Source: Dehalococcoidia bacterium (GTDB lineage: Bacteria > Chloroflexota > Dehalococcoidia > Dehalococcoidales > W498). From it: a stretch of 64,000 bases of DNA. The DNA is taken from contig DUEE01000016.1 in assembly GCA_011170285.1 (NCBI GenBank), positions 148,932 through 212,931 of the forward strand, read 5' to 3'. Under the pieces are notes generated by a model. The model did no database searches. It had not been told where the DNA came from and saw only the letters and a list, made by a program, of their open reading frames with translations. Below are positions 35,000-42,279 of this stretch, in pieces. How positions within the stretch are numbered: position 1 is the stretch's first letter; every line of letters begins with the position of its first letter. The position numbers were made by a program, and so were the translations under genes.

Positions 35000-35938
35000 T
35001 TGCTAAGAAAAAAAATAAGCGTTATCGGTGCTGGAAGTGTCGGTGCCGCCTGCGTCCGGCGATTGGTTGAGAGAGACTATGCGGATATAATCCTGATGGA
35101 TATTATTCAAGGTCTGCCTCAAGGTAAGGCGCTGGATATTCTAGAGTCAGCACCTATCCTCAACTTTAACTCTCACCTTATTGGAACCAATAGCTACCAG
35201 GAAACAGCTAACTCGGATGTGGTAATCATTACCTCTGGCTCTGGAAGAAAACCAGGTATGACTCGTGATGAGCTGCTGCTAGCTAATATGAAGATTATCA
35301 CCGAGGTTACTCGCAATGTAGTAAGCCACTCTCCCAATTGCATTATCATTATGGTTACCAATCCGGTAGATGCTATGACCCATTTAGCTATCCATACCAG
35401 TCAATTTTCCCGAAATAGAGTTTTTGGCTTATCTGGCGTCCTAGATAGCGCCCGGCTTAGCAGCTTCATCGCTGCTGAGCTTAAGGTATCGGTAAAAGAT
35501 GTATCCGCCTGTGTTCTGGGGCAACACGGTAGCAATATGGTTATTATCCCCAGGCTATCTACAGTTAGTGGCGTACCGATAACTAAGCTGCTGCCCCGAG
35601 AAACTATTGAGAGACTGGAGGCGCGCACCATAAGTGGTGGAGAGGAGATTGTAAACTTACTCAAAACTGGCAGTGCCTTCTATGCTCCATCAGCCGCTGT
35701 TGCCCAGATGGTGGAGGCCATAATTTTAGACAAGAAAGAAGTCTTGCCCTGTGCTACTTACCTAGAGGGTGAATATGGAATTAAAGACAGTGTCATCGGC
35801 GTCCCGGTCAAGCTGGGCAGAAGTGGCATTGAGGAAATAATAGAGCTAGAGCTGACTATGGAAGAAAAGCAAGTCTTAGCCACTTCGGCTGAGGCAGTGC
35901 GGGAGCTTATTAATATTATGAAAGGGGGAAGTAAGTGA
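35000..35938 (+). CDS. mdh: Malate dehydrogenase (LDH-like type)
   Basis: The protein has 312 aa, starting at TTG with GGAGGTAGG upstream. The NAD-binding motif is G-A-G-S-V-G-A near residue 10. The substrate loop R-K-P-G-M-T-R-D-E has the Arg that marks malate over lactate. The catalytic H is in G-Q-H-G-S-N-M-V, with partner Asp and Arg in L-D-S-A-R. It interconverts malate and oxaloacetate, linking the carboxyltransferase block to fumarase. The stop codon overlaps the start of the small membrane gene. Confidence 0.93.
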   Translation: MLRKKISVIGAGSVGAACVRRLVERDYADIILMDIIQGLPQGKALDILESAPILNFNSHLIGTNSYQETANSDVVIITSGSGRKPGMTRDELLLANMKIITEVTRNVVSHSPNCIIIMVTNPVDAMTHLAIHTSQFSRNRVFGLSGVLDSARLSSFIAAELKVSVKDVSACVLGQHGSNMVIIPRLSTVSGVPITKLLPRETIERLEARTISGGEEIVNLLKTGSAFYAPSAAVAQMVEAIILDKKEVLPCATYLEGEYGIKDSVIGVPVKLGRSGIEEIIELELTMEEKQVLATSAEAVRELINIMKGGSK

Positions 35939-36283
35939 AGTTGATGGCTGTCATAGTAGCTTCACTAGCCTTTGGCTTTTTTATCCTGTGCCCCAAGATG
36001 GTAGGTATGGCTTCAGTCATTGCCAATATTAAAGAGGTTAATCCCTGGCTGACAGTTGTTCTCGGGGCAGTAATAGCTATACCCTTGATGCCATTACTGT
36101 ATTTGGTGTTTTAAAAAGTTCGGCGCTGGCTACGCAATAGGATTAGCCGTCATAACTGATATAGCTGCCGCCTTAGTTATTGGAGCCTATAGCTGGAAAT
36201 CGTCGGTAGGTATAATCATTATAGCCGCATTTGTCTGGGCAGGGATAGTGGTTGCTAATTTGGTTACCAAGGCAATATCTTAA
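35935..36283 (+). CDS. Small four-helix membrane protein, apparently requiring a +1 frameshift
   Basis: A GTG at 35935 overlaps the mdh stop (GTGA) and opens a 59-residue frame with two membrane helices (V-I-V-A-S-L-A-F-G-F-F; L-T-V-V-L-G-A-V-I-A-I-P), ending at TAA 36112. The +1 frame has no start of its own. It carries two further helices (A-I-G-L-A-V-I-T-D-I-A-A-A-L-V-I-G; I-I-I-I-A-A-F-V-W-A-G) to TAA 36281. At the junction TTT-TAA-AAA, a tRNA-Phe on UUU could slip +1 onto UUU and continue with K-K-F-G. The joined product is about 115 aa. A one-base sequence error in the T-run or a real mutation are alternatives. The function is unknown. Confidence 0.55.
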
Positions 36284-36289
36284 CAGATG

Positions 36290-36470
36290 AAGTCACCCAC
36301 AAAGGGTAGAGTGAAGGGGCGGAGCCCCTTCTAAAATAATGGTTCCCCTTCTCCTTATCAAGGGGAAGGCGCAGACTCGCCTTGCGTAGCTCGACAGAGT
36401 CGCAGTCTGGTGACCTTTGGCTAGATTTTGAGAGGGGATAAAGGGGATGGGGTTACCAAATAAGAACCTA
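36290..36470 (+). repeat. Structured intergenic repeat, copy 3
   Basis: Between the membrane gene and fumarase alpha. It has the hairpin GAAGGGGC/GCCCCTTC (about 36313-36331), CCTTATCAAGG plus GGCGCAGACTCGCC, extra sequence around 36390-36430, and the tail GAGGGGATAAAGGGGATGGGGTTAC. It closely resembles copy 2 over its ends. Confidence 0.75.
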
Positions 36471-36494
36471 ATGAGGTGAGGTAGATAACGCCAA

Positions 36495-37340
36495 ATGAGA
36501 GAGATTGAAGTAAGCGCTATTAATCAGGCGGTAGCCCAGCTTTGTCAGCAGGCAAATTTTGAGTTGGGTGAGGATGTATTATCAGCGCTTAGGCAGGCGC
36601 AGCAGTCCGAGGAATCTCCATTGGGAAGAGAGGTTTTAAGCCAGCTTATGGAAAATGCCCGGATTGCTAGCCAAGAGCAACTTCCCTTATGTCAGGACTG
36701 TGGCACAGTAGTGGTGTTCCTTGAAATAGGTCAGGAAACTCATATTACTGGTGGTAACCTGTATGCTGCCGTAGAGGAGGGAGTGCGCCTGGGCTATACT
36801 CAAGGCTACCTGCGCAAATCCATAGTCAGCCAGCCCTTCTCTGCCAGAATAAATACCAAGGATAATACCCCTCCCGTTATTCATACTGAAATAGTTCCTG
36901 GTGACCAGCTAAGGATTGCTGTTATGCCTAAAGGAAGCGGGGCTGAGAATATGAGCAAAGTGGTTATGCTCAAGCCAGGTGACGGTAGGCAAGGCATCAT
37001 TAACCTGGTAGTAAAGACTATTGATGAGGCAGGAGGCAATCCCTGTCCGCCGCTAATTATGGGTCTCGGCATAGGCGGTACAGCAGAAAAGGCAATGCTC
37101 CTGGCTAAGAAGGCATTACTCCGTCCGTTAGCTAAACCGAGCCCTGACTCTGAAATCGCTGAGCTTGAGAAAGAGATTCTAGCTCGTATTAATGCTCTGG
37201 GTATTGGACCGCTGGGCTTTGGCGGTAGAATTACTGCTTTGGCAGTACACGCTGAGGTTATGCCTACCCATATTGCCAGCCTACCGGTAGCCATCAATCT
37301 CCAGTGCCACAGCGCTCGCCACCGAGAGACATTACTATAA
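36495..37340 (+). CDS. Fumarate hydratase class I, alpha subunit
   Basis: The protein has 281 aa, the N-terminal catalytic half of a two-subunit iron-sulfur fumarase (TtdA/FumA type). C66 and C69 in L-C-Q-D-C-G-T and a later Cys (N-P-C-P-P) can hold the 4Fe-4S cluster. G-S-G-A-E-N-M-S and G-I-G-G-T-A-E-K-A are typical. It hydrates fumarate to malate and is oxygen-sensitive. It is followed after 14 bases by the beta subunit. L-tartrate dehydratase is a related alternative, but context favours fumarase. Confidence 0.93.
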   Translation: MREIEVSAINQAVAQLCQQANFELGEDVLSALRQAQQSEESPLGREVLSQLMENARIASQEQLPLCQDCGTVVVFLEIGQETHITGGNLYAAVEEGVRLGYTQGYLRKSIVSQPFSARINTKDNTPPVIHTEIVPGDQLRIAVMPKGSGAENMSKVVMLKPGDGRQGIINLVVKTIDEAGGNPCPPLIMGLGIGGTAEKAMLLAKKALLRPLAKPSPDSEIAELEKEILARINALGIGPLGFGGRITALAVHAEVMPTHIASLPVAINLQCHSARHRETLL

Positions 37341-37354
37341 AGGGGGTGAGGTAG

Positions 37355-37903
37355 ATAAACATTACGTCACCAATTGAGGCTGAAATAATAGATAAACTAA
37401 AGGTAGGCACCAGGGTTTTTATTTCTGGGGTTATCTATACCGCTCGTGATGCCGCTCACTGTAGGCTTATTCAAGCCCTGGATAAGGGTGATAAGTTACC
37501 CTTTGGCCTTAACCGACAAACATTGTATTATATGGGACCATCCCCTGCGAAACCGGGGCAGATTATTGGCTCAGCCGGTCCCACTACCAGTAGTCGTATG
37601 GACATATACACCCCGCGCCTTATTGCTGCCGGGCTCAGAGCTATGATTGGTAAAGGCAACCGCTCACCAGCAGTAAAAGAAGCTATAAAGAAGTATAAGG
37701 CTGTTTATTTCGCCACCATAGGTGGCGCCGGCGCTTTACTAGCTCAATCTATTAAAGGTGTAGAGGTTATAGCCTATGAAGATTTAGGCACCGAGGCTAT
37801 CTTGCGGCTTAATGTTGATAACTTCCCAGCTATTGTCGCCAATGATATTTATGGGGAAGACCTGTTTGACCAGGGTAAAGCCAGATACCAAAGGAGGAAA
37901 TAA
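37355..37903 (+). CDS. Fumarate hydratase class I, beta subunit, apparently starting at ATA
   Basis: The swivelling C-terminal half of fumarase. The conserved N-terminus L-K-V-G-T-R-V-F-I-S-G-V-I-Y-T-A-R-D-A-A-H is encoded from about 37400, followed by Y-Y-M-G-P-S-P-A-K-P-G and A-G-P-T-T-S-S-R-M-D and later G-G-A-G-A. The frame begins directly after an in-frame TAG (37352-37354). Its first codon is ATA (37355), five bases after GGGGGTGA. No ATG, GTG or TTG occurs in frame before about 37520, which would delete the first 55 conserved residues. With ATA the product is 182 aa, the usual size. ATT at 37361 is another non-standard option. Confidence 0.9.
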   Translation: MNITSPIEAEIIDKLKVGTRVFISGVIYTARDAAHCRLIQALDKGDKLPFGLNRQTLYYMGPSPAKPGQIIGSAGPTTSSRMDIYTPRLIAAGLRAMIGKGNRSPAVKEAIKKYKAVYFATIGGAGALLAQSIKGVEVIAYEDLGTEAILRLNVDNFPAIVANDIYGEDLFDQGKARYQRRK

Positions 37904-37906
37904 GGG

Positions 37907-38248
37907 ATGGATTGTATTTTCTGTCAAATTGTAGCTGGCACGGTGCCCAGTGAAATCATTTACCAGGATGACGAAGTAATTGCCTTCCCTGATATTAGTC
38001 CCCAGGCGCCTATACACCTGATAATTATCCCCAAGAAGCACATTCCTTCCCTTGCCCATCTGTCTGAAGCCGAGTCTCGGCTAATGGGGCATATGGTAAG
38101 TATTGCCAATCAACTGGCAAAAAGGGAAGGTATTTTCGAAAGTGGATATCGCCTAGTGATAAACTGTGGTAAGCAAGGGGGACAGTTAGTGCCTCATCTC
38201 CACATGCATCTTCTTGGCGGTCGCAAGCTCCCAAATGCGCTGGGCTAA
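37907..38248 (+). CDS. HIT family (HINT-type) hydrolase
   Basis: The protein has 113 aa with C-I-F-C at the N-terminus, D-I-S-P-Q-A-P-I-H-L-I-I-I-P-K-K-H and the histidine triad H-L-H-M-H-L-L-G-G near the C-terminus. The family hydrolyses AMP-linked and other nucleotide conjugates. It starts three bases after fumarase beta and ends the metabolic block. A 6-base hairpin spans its stop codon without a T-run. Confidence 0.94.
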   Translation: MDCIFCQIVAGTVPSEIIYQDDEVIAFPDISPQAPIHLIIIPKKHIPSLAHLSEAESRLMGHMVSIANQLAKREGIFESGYRLVINCGKQGGQLVPHLHMHLLGGRKLPNALG

Positions 38249-38387
38249 CTAGTCCGTTAGCAAGGTGAGCAAACTAAGCTCCATAAACACGCACCACTAT
38301 GCCTAGGCAAAATAACAGGCATCCAAAAAGTTAGGTTTCCAGTCTAAGCTTCTTCCCCAAGTGATGAAAGAAGGGCTGCCTGTTTAA

Positions 38388-38543
38388 CTAAAAAATATAG
38401 ATCGGTAGCACTAAAACCCAGATACAAAGGCAGGCAAGTTGAAGATAACCCCAAAGAGCATAGTTTAGTAGAACAGCCAATCCCACAAAGCCTAGGAAGA
38501 ATGTAAAACCCGCAATAACCACACTCCGCCTCATGGTTCTCAT
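38388..38543 (-). CDS. Possible 51-aa membrane protein
   Basis: A short minus-strand frame with an Arg-rich start (M-R-T-M-R-R) and two closely packed hydrophobic helices (V-V-I-A-G-F-T-F-F-L-G-F-V-G-L-A-V-L-L and Q-L-A-C-L-C-I-W-V-L-V-L), ending at Y-I-F. It follows the Nudix gene on the same strand. The ribosome-binding site is weak (AAGAAAG), and an in-frame TTG at 38570 is an alternative start. I do not recognise a family. Confidence 0.4.
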   Translation of the reverse strand: MRTMRRSVVIAGFTFFLGFVGLAVLLNYALWGYLQLACLCIWVLVLPIYIF

Positions 38544-38619
38544 TACACTTTCTTGCCGGAAACATCGCAATATGGGGAATATTATAAAGATAAAGCTTGG
38601 TGTTTAGCAGGGTAAATAG

Positions 38620-39156
38620 CTATTGAGTTTTGAGATATGCTAAGAAGATAAGCAGCCCAGCGATGCTCTTGGCATCACAGATGCTGTCGGATGTAATAAG
38701 ACTGGAAATCTGGCTAATCGGCACCCGGGTTAACCTAATATTCTCGGTATCCTCGGCATATGATTGGCTAGGAATAAGGTCGGTAGCTAGGTAAAGGTAA
38801 AGGTATTCAGTGCAATAACCTGGTGTGGAGTAAAAACCACCTAGCCTTTCCACCTTTCTGGGCAGGTAGCCCGTTTCCTCGCTTAACTCACGTCTAACAG
38901 TGGCCACCGGGTCTTCACCAAGCTCAATGCCACCAGCTGGTATTTCCAGCAGCTCCTTCTCTACTGGCTTGCGAAATTGATTAACTAGTAACACATTGTC
39001 ATTATCATCAATAGCGATAATAGCCACACAATCGCTATGCTCCACAATCTCTCGCCTGGTTTTTCTGCCACTGGGCATTTCCACAGTGTCAACTCGTAGC
39101 TTTACCGCTCGTCCCTCATAGATAAGTTGGCTGGATAGTGTCTTTTCCTTATCCAA
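38620..39156 (-). CDS. Nudix hydrolase, ADP-ribose pyrophosphatase-like
   Basis: The protein has 178 aa. The Nudix box is complete: G-x5-E-x7-R-E-L-x-E-E-T-G-Y in G-G-I-E-L-G-E-D onward, near residues 76-98, and is followed by G-G-F-Y-S-T-P-G-Y, with the Tyr about 16 residues past the box that is typical of ADP-ribose pyrophosphatases. It splits ADP-ribose or related nucleotide sugars into AMP and ribose phosphate. It lies one base after the GNAT gene in the nadK cluster, which fits a role in NAD turnover. Confidence 0.92.
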   Translation of the reverse strand: MDKEKTLSSQLIYEGRAVKLRVDTVEMPSGRKTRREIVEHSDCVAIIAIDDNDNVLLVNQFRKPVEKELLEIPAGGIELGEDPVATVRRELSEETGYLPRKVERLGGFYSTPGYCTEYLYLYLATDLIPSQSYAEDTENIRLTRVPISQISSLITSDSICDAKSIAGLLIFLAYLKTQ

Positions 39157-39157
39157 G

Positions 39158-39622
39158 TTAGACTTCCTCTAAGTGGTAGGTAAGAGCTACCTCATCACAA
39201 TTGGGGAATTTGGGGCAGCGGTAGCACTCCCCCCAGACCTTGTGTGGCAACTCCGCTTTATCTATCTGGGAAAAGCCAACCTTCTCAAAGAAGGCTGATT
39301 TATAGGTTAAGCAAAAAACAGTGGGAATACCAAGCTCCCTAGCCTCCTTGAGACAGGCTTCCACTAGTCGAGCCCCAATTCCCTGCTCCTGGCTATCCTT
39401 AGCTACAGCCAGTGACTTTATCTCAGCTAAGTCCGACCAGCTAACATGCAATGCGACACAAGCAACCACCCGCTCACCCTGTCTAACTACAAAGTAATCC
39501 CTGATATTTTCATATATCTCGCTCAACGAGCGAGCCAGCATTTCACCCTTATCAGCAAAATGATTGATTAACCGATGCATCTGGGGTGCATCTCTGATTT
39601 TGGCTCTTTCTGCAGGATTCAA
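39158..39622 (-). CDS. GNAT N-acetyltransferase, short ArgA-like type
   Basis: The protein has 154 aa. The acetyl-CoA motif A is seen in L-A-V-A-K-D-S-Q-E-Q-G-I-G-A-R-L-V. The C-terminal C-Y-R-C-P-K-F-P-N-C-D-E segment with L-P-H-K-V-W before it is typical of short N-acetylglutamate-synthase-like enzymes. It may make N-acetylglutamate for arginine synthesis. The specificity is by family resemblance. It sits between nadK and the Nudix gene with one-base gaps. Confidence 0.85.
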   Translation of the reverse strand: MNPAERAKIRDAPQMHRLINHFADKGEMLARSLSEIYENIRDYFVVRQGERVVACVALHVSWSDLAEIKSLAVAKDSQEQGIGARLVEACLKEARELGIPTVFCLTYKSAFFEKVGFSQIDKAELPHKVWGECYRCPKFPNCDEVALTYHLEEV

Positions 39623-39623
39623 A

Positions 39624-40457
39624 TTATTGTTTTCCTTTCAACCTTTGCTCCAGAGAGCTATAGAAAGAGGTTTTGGGATGAGTCCTCAAGAATCGAACTG
39701 TATTAAAGCTAAGCTTAACTGTAATAACGGCGCCACTTGACAGGGGTAAATTAATATGACCGTCAATGCTCACTGTTGCCTGATGAGCGGTGCTAATGCG
39801 TAGCTTAACTACGGCTGTGGAGGGTAATACTAAAGTGTATGCTGGACTAAGATGAGGCACTATTGGTAATAGAAGGAATTCTTTAGCCTGTGGATGTAGG
39901 ATAGGTCCGCCAGCGGCCAGTGAGTAGCCAGTGCTGCCAGTGGCTGTAGCCACAATTACTCCGTCAGCTTTATAGGTAGTCAGTGGCTCATTATCAATGC
40001 TGGCTTCTGTATAGACTACCCGAGCTATTGCTCCCCGAGACACCACCACATCATTTAAGGCATAAAATATACGAGGTGGCTCCTGGTCGGTGGGAGAAAG
40101 CTCTGCCTCAAGCATAGCTCTCTCATCAGTCCAACCCTCCCCAGCCAACAAGACAGGGAGCTTATCCCTAGCTTCATCGGCACTGAGTTCGGTCATAAAT
40201 CCTAGCTTGCCCAAATTTATACCAGTAATGGGGGTTTGGACAGGAACTACCGCCTGAGCTGCCCGCAGAATAGTGCCATCACCACCGATACTAAGAATCA
40301 AATCGGTATCATTTGCCTGAGCCCTGGACTCCTCTCCTTCCCAAGCAGAACACAGCCAGGTAGAAACACCGCTCGAGCTTAGGAACTCTTGCAGTTCCTT
40401 AGCCAGGGTATAGGCAGCTTCAATCATAGGGTGATAGAGAATGCCAACTCTTTTCAC
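39624..40457 (-). CDS. nadK: NAD kinase
   Basis: The protein has 277 aa, starting at GTG 40457. G58-G-D-G61 is the phosphate/metal motif, followed by G-I-N-L-G-K-L-G-F-M and the conserved T-G-S-T-G-Y-S-L-A-A-G-G-P. It makes NADP from NAD. It is the first gene of nadK-GNAT-Nudix, divergent from the ArsA-type gene. Confidence 0.95.
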   Translation of the reverse strand: MKRVGILYHPMIEAAYTLAKELQEFLSSSGVSTWLCSAWEGEESRAQANDTDLILSIGGDGTILRAAQAVVPVQTPITGINLGKLGFMTELSADEARDKLPVLLAGEGWTDERAMLEAELSPTDQEPPRIFYALNDVVVSRGAIARVVYTEASIDNEPLTTYKADGVIVATATGSTGYSLAAGGPILHPQAKEFLLLPIVPHLSPAYTLVLPSTAVVKLRISTAHQATVSIDGHINLPLSSGAVITVKLSFNTVRFLRTHPKTSFYSSLEQRLKGKQ

Positions 40458-40552
40458 AACGATAAGCCGCTTTCTAAACAGAAGACCACTTGAGGTAAAT
40501 GAAGTGTAGCATTGGCATCTTGAGGTGTCAAGATTAATCTCAAGGCTTGCAT

Positions 40553-40581
40553 TTGCTAGGGAAAGTACAAGTGACTATAAT
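40553..40581 (+). promoter_or_regulatory. Likely promoter of the ArsA-type operon
   Basis: TTGCTA (40553-40558) and a perfect TATAAT (40576-40581) with 17-base spacing. The leader of about 16 bases still holds the GGAGG site. Confidence 0.55.
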
Positions 40582-40603
40582 ATGAAAATATGGAGGCATT
40601 AGG

Positions 40604-41791
40604 GTGAGAGTTATTCTATATATGGGAAAGGGAGGGGTAGGAAAAACCACAGTTGCTGCTGCCTCTGCCTTGCGTTCAGCAGAGCTGGGTTACAAAACCA
40701 TAATCCTCAGTACCGATAGTGCTCATAGCCTAGCTGATTCCTTTGACCTTACCCTTGGAGATGAACCCCGACCTATCATTGCTAACCTTTGGGGACAGGA
40801 ACCAAAAATATTACACACCTTAGAAACTCGCTGGGGCATTATCCAGGAGTGGATGTCAGCTCTCTTGGTTTGGCGAGGGATGAAGGAAGTAGTGGCTGAT
40901 GAGATGGCCATTCTTCCCGGAATGGAGGAATTGGCAAACCTGTTGTATATTGTTGACTACTGTCGGAGCGAGCAATATGAAGTCATTATCGTGGATTGTG
41001 CTCCCACGGGGGAAACATTGCGCTTCCTTGCTTTCCCTGAGGTATTACACTGGTGGATGGCAAAGATGTTTCCCATTGGTCGTAGGGCAGCTAGTGTTGT
41101 GCACCCCTTTGTCAAAGCACTAACAAACATACCCATGCCCGATGACGAGATCTTTGCCTCAGCGCAGAACTTATACTCTGAACTTAATGAAATACGGGCT
41201 ATCCTCGGCAATCAAGATGTGACCACAGTGCGCCTAGTGGTCAACCCTGAGAAGATGGTAATCAAGGAAGCACAGCGCACCTTTACCTATCTTAACCTCT
41301 ATGGTTATCTCACCGACCTAATTATCTGTAATCGTTTCATCCCCGATAAAGTAGCTGACCAGTATTTCAACTTTTGGAAAGAGAGCCAGAACAAATATTA
41401 TGGGGTGATTGAGGAGTGCTTTGCTCCCATTCCCATCTCCACCATACCCCTTCTTGACCGGGAGGTGGTAGGCATTCCCATGCTTAAAGTTATAGCTGAT
41501 GCCCTCTACCAGGAAGACGACCCCACCAGGCTTTTCTTTCAGGGGCAGGTTCAAGATTTGCACAAAGAGGATACACATTACATTCTTACCTTGGCTCTCC
41601 CTCTCATTGAAAGGGGAGACATTTCTCTGATGCAGAGTGGTGATGAACTCATCATTCGGGTAGGAAACTACAAACGGAATATACTTCTCCCCCATACCCT
41701 GGTTGGTTTAACTGCTACCAAAGCCAGATTTGAAGAGGGTAAGCTAAGAATCCGGTTTGACCAACAGAAAGGAGGTGAAAACCATGGCTGA
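40604..41791 (+). CDS. ArsA/GET3-family ATPase with C-terminal HSP20-like domain
   Basis: The protein has 395 aa, starting at GTG with GGAGG 8 bases upstream. The deviant Walker A is G8-K-G-G-V-G-K-T-T, with switch segments S-T-D-S-A-H-S-L-A-D-S-F and D-C-A-P-T-G-E-T-L-R as in ArsA/Get3. Residues about 315-390 form the HSP20-like tail (E-R-G-D-I-S-L, G-D-E-L-I-I-R-V-G-N-Y-K-R-N-I-L-L-P) found in many bacterial members. Only one ATPase domain is present and there is no arsB or arsD nearby, so arsenite export is not supported. A role in client-protein or membrane-protein handling is possible. It overlaps the next small gene by 8 bases. Confidence 0.88.
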   Translation: MRVILYMGKGGVGKTTVAAASALRSAELGYKTIILSTDSAHSLADSFDLTLGDEPRPIIANLWGQEPKILHTLETRWGIIQEWMSALLVWRGMKEVVADEMAILPGMEELANLLYIVDYCRSEQYEVIIVDCAPTGETLRFLAFPEVLHWWMAKMFPIGRRAASVVHPFVKALTNIPMPDDEIFASAQNLYSELNEIRAILGNQDVTTVRLVVNPEKMVIKEAQRTFTYLNLYGYLTDLIICNRFIPDKVADQYFNFWKESQNKYYGVIEECFAPIPISTIPLLDREVVGIPMLKVIADALYQEDDPTRLFFQGQVQDLHKEDTHYILTLALPLIERGDISLMQSGDELIIRVGNYKRNILLPHTLVGLTATKARFEEGKLRIRFDQQKGGENHG

Positions 41792-42011
41792 AAAGGTTTT
41801 TGAAATTGAGTATCACCCAGGAGAGGAAGTAGTATTGCACTTCAAAACGCCAATACTCTCCATTGTGCCTGAGGCAAGCAGGGGTCATTTCAGAACAGCC
41901 CACAAAGAAGCGCTATTAGCCCTTCGCAGCTTGCTTGACAAGGCAATAGAGCGGGCTGAGGAAACCGAAAAGACTGAAGCCAAGGAGAGAACCAAAATAG
42001 AGGTTGAGTGA
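41784..42011 (+). CDS. 75-aa acidic partner of the ArsA-type ATPase, unknown function
   Basis: It starts at ATG 41784 after a near-perfect AGGAGGTG, inside the end of the ATPase gene, so the two are translationally coupled. The first 40 residues form beta strands (V-F-E-I-E-Y-H-P-G-E-E-V-V-L-H-F). The rest is one long charged helix (L-L-D-K-A-I-E-R-A-E-E-T) ending in a Lys/Glu-rich tail. I do not recognise a named family. The coupling suggests it binds the ATPase or its client. Confidence 0.75.
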   Translation: MAEKVFEIEYHPGEEVVLHFKTPILSIVPEASRGHFRTAHKEALLALRSLLDKAIERAEETEKTEAKERTKIEVE

Positions 42012-42063
42012 GTAAAAAGCAAACTCTTAACTTACTAACCTTACTTCCTTTTCTGGTTCATCG

Positions 42064-42159
42064 TCAGCCTGATTGTACCAGGAGGAGAACCAAACCGACG
42101 CCGAGCATAAGGATACTAATTCCCAATAAGATATACAGGGTGCGAAGGCGTTGGTTCAT
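42064..42159 (-). CDS. 31-aa single-helix membrane peptide
   Basis: A minus-strand frame with a strong ribosome-binding site (AAAGGAG, 6 bases before the ATG). It encodes a basic N-terminus (M-N-Q-R-L-R) and one hydrophobic helix (I-L-L-G-I-S-I-L-M-L-G-V-G-L-V-L-L-L), followed by V-Q-S-G. It lies downstream of rmuC on the same strand. It would be a small membrane protein if translated, with no family assigned. Confidence 0.45.
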   Translation of the reverse strand: MNQRLRTLYILLGISILMLGVGLVLLLVQSG

Positions 42160-42177
42160 TTCTTTCTCCTTTGCCTT

Positions 42178-42276
42178 CTACCCGCTACCCTTATCATCAG
42201 CAATCTTCATCAGTTGTTTTATCGCCCTGCCTGACTTAAACCTATTTAGATTAACAAACCCCCTGGTTCTATTCAT
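42178..42276 (-). CDS. Possible 32-aa basic peptide after rmuC
   Basis: A short frame begins 3 bases after the rmuC stop and reads M-N-R-T-R-G-F-V-N, then R-F-K-S-G-R-A-I-K-Q-L-M-K-I-A-D. No good ribosome-binding site is seen, but stop-start proximity to rmuC could allow coupling. The support is weak. Confidence 0.25.
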   Translation of the reverse strand: MNRTRGFVNLNRFKSGRAIKQLMKIADDKGSG

Positions 42277-42279
42277 TAG

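Noticed and set aside
37523..37903. Short fumarase beta starting inside the core
   Set aside because: The upstream in-frame sequence matches the conserved N-terminus of the family, so the gene must start near 37355.
40604..41791. Arsenite-efflux ATPase
   Set aside because: Only one ATPase domain plus an HSP20-like tail, and no arsB, arsD or arsR nearby.
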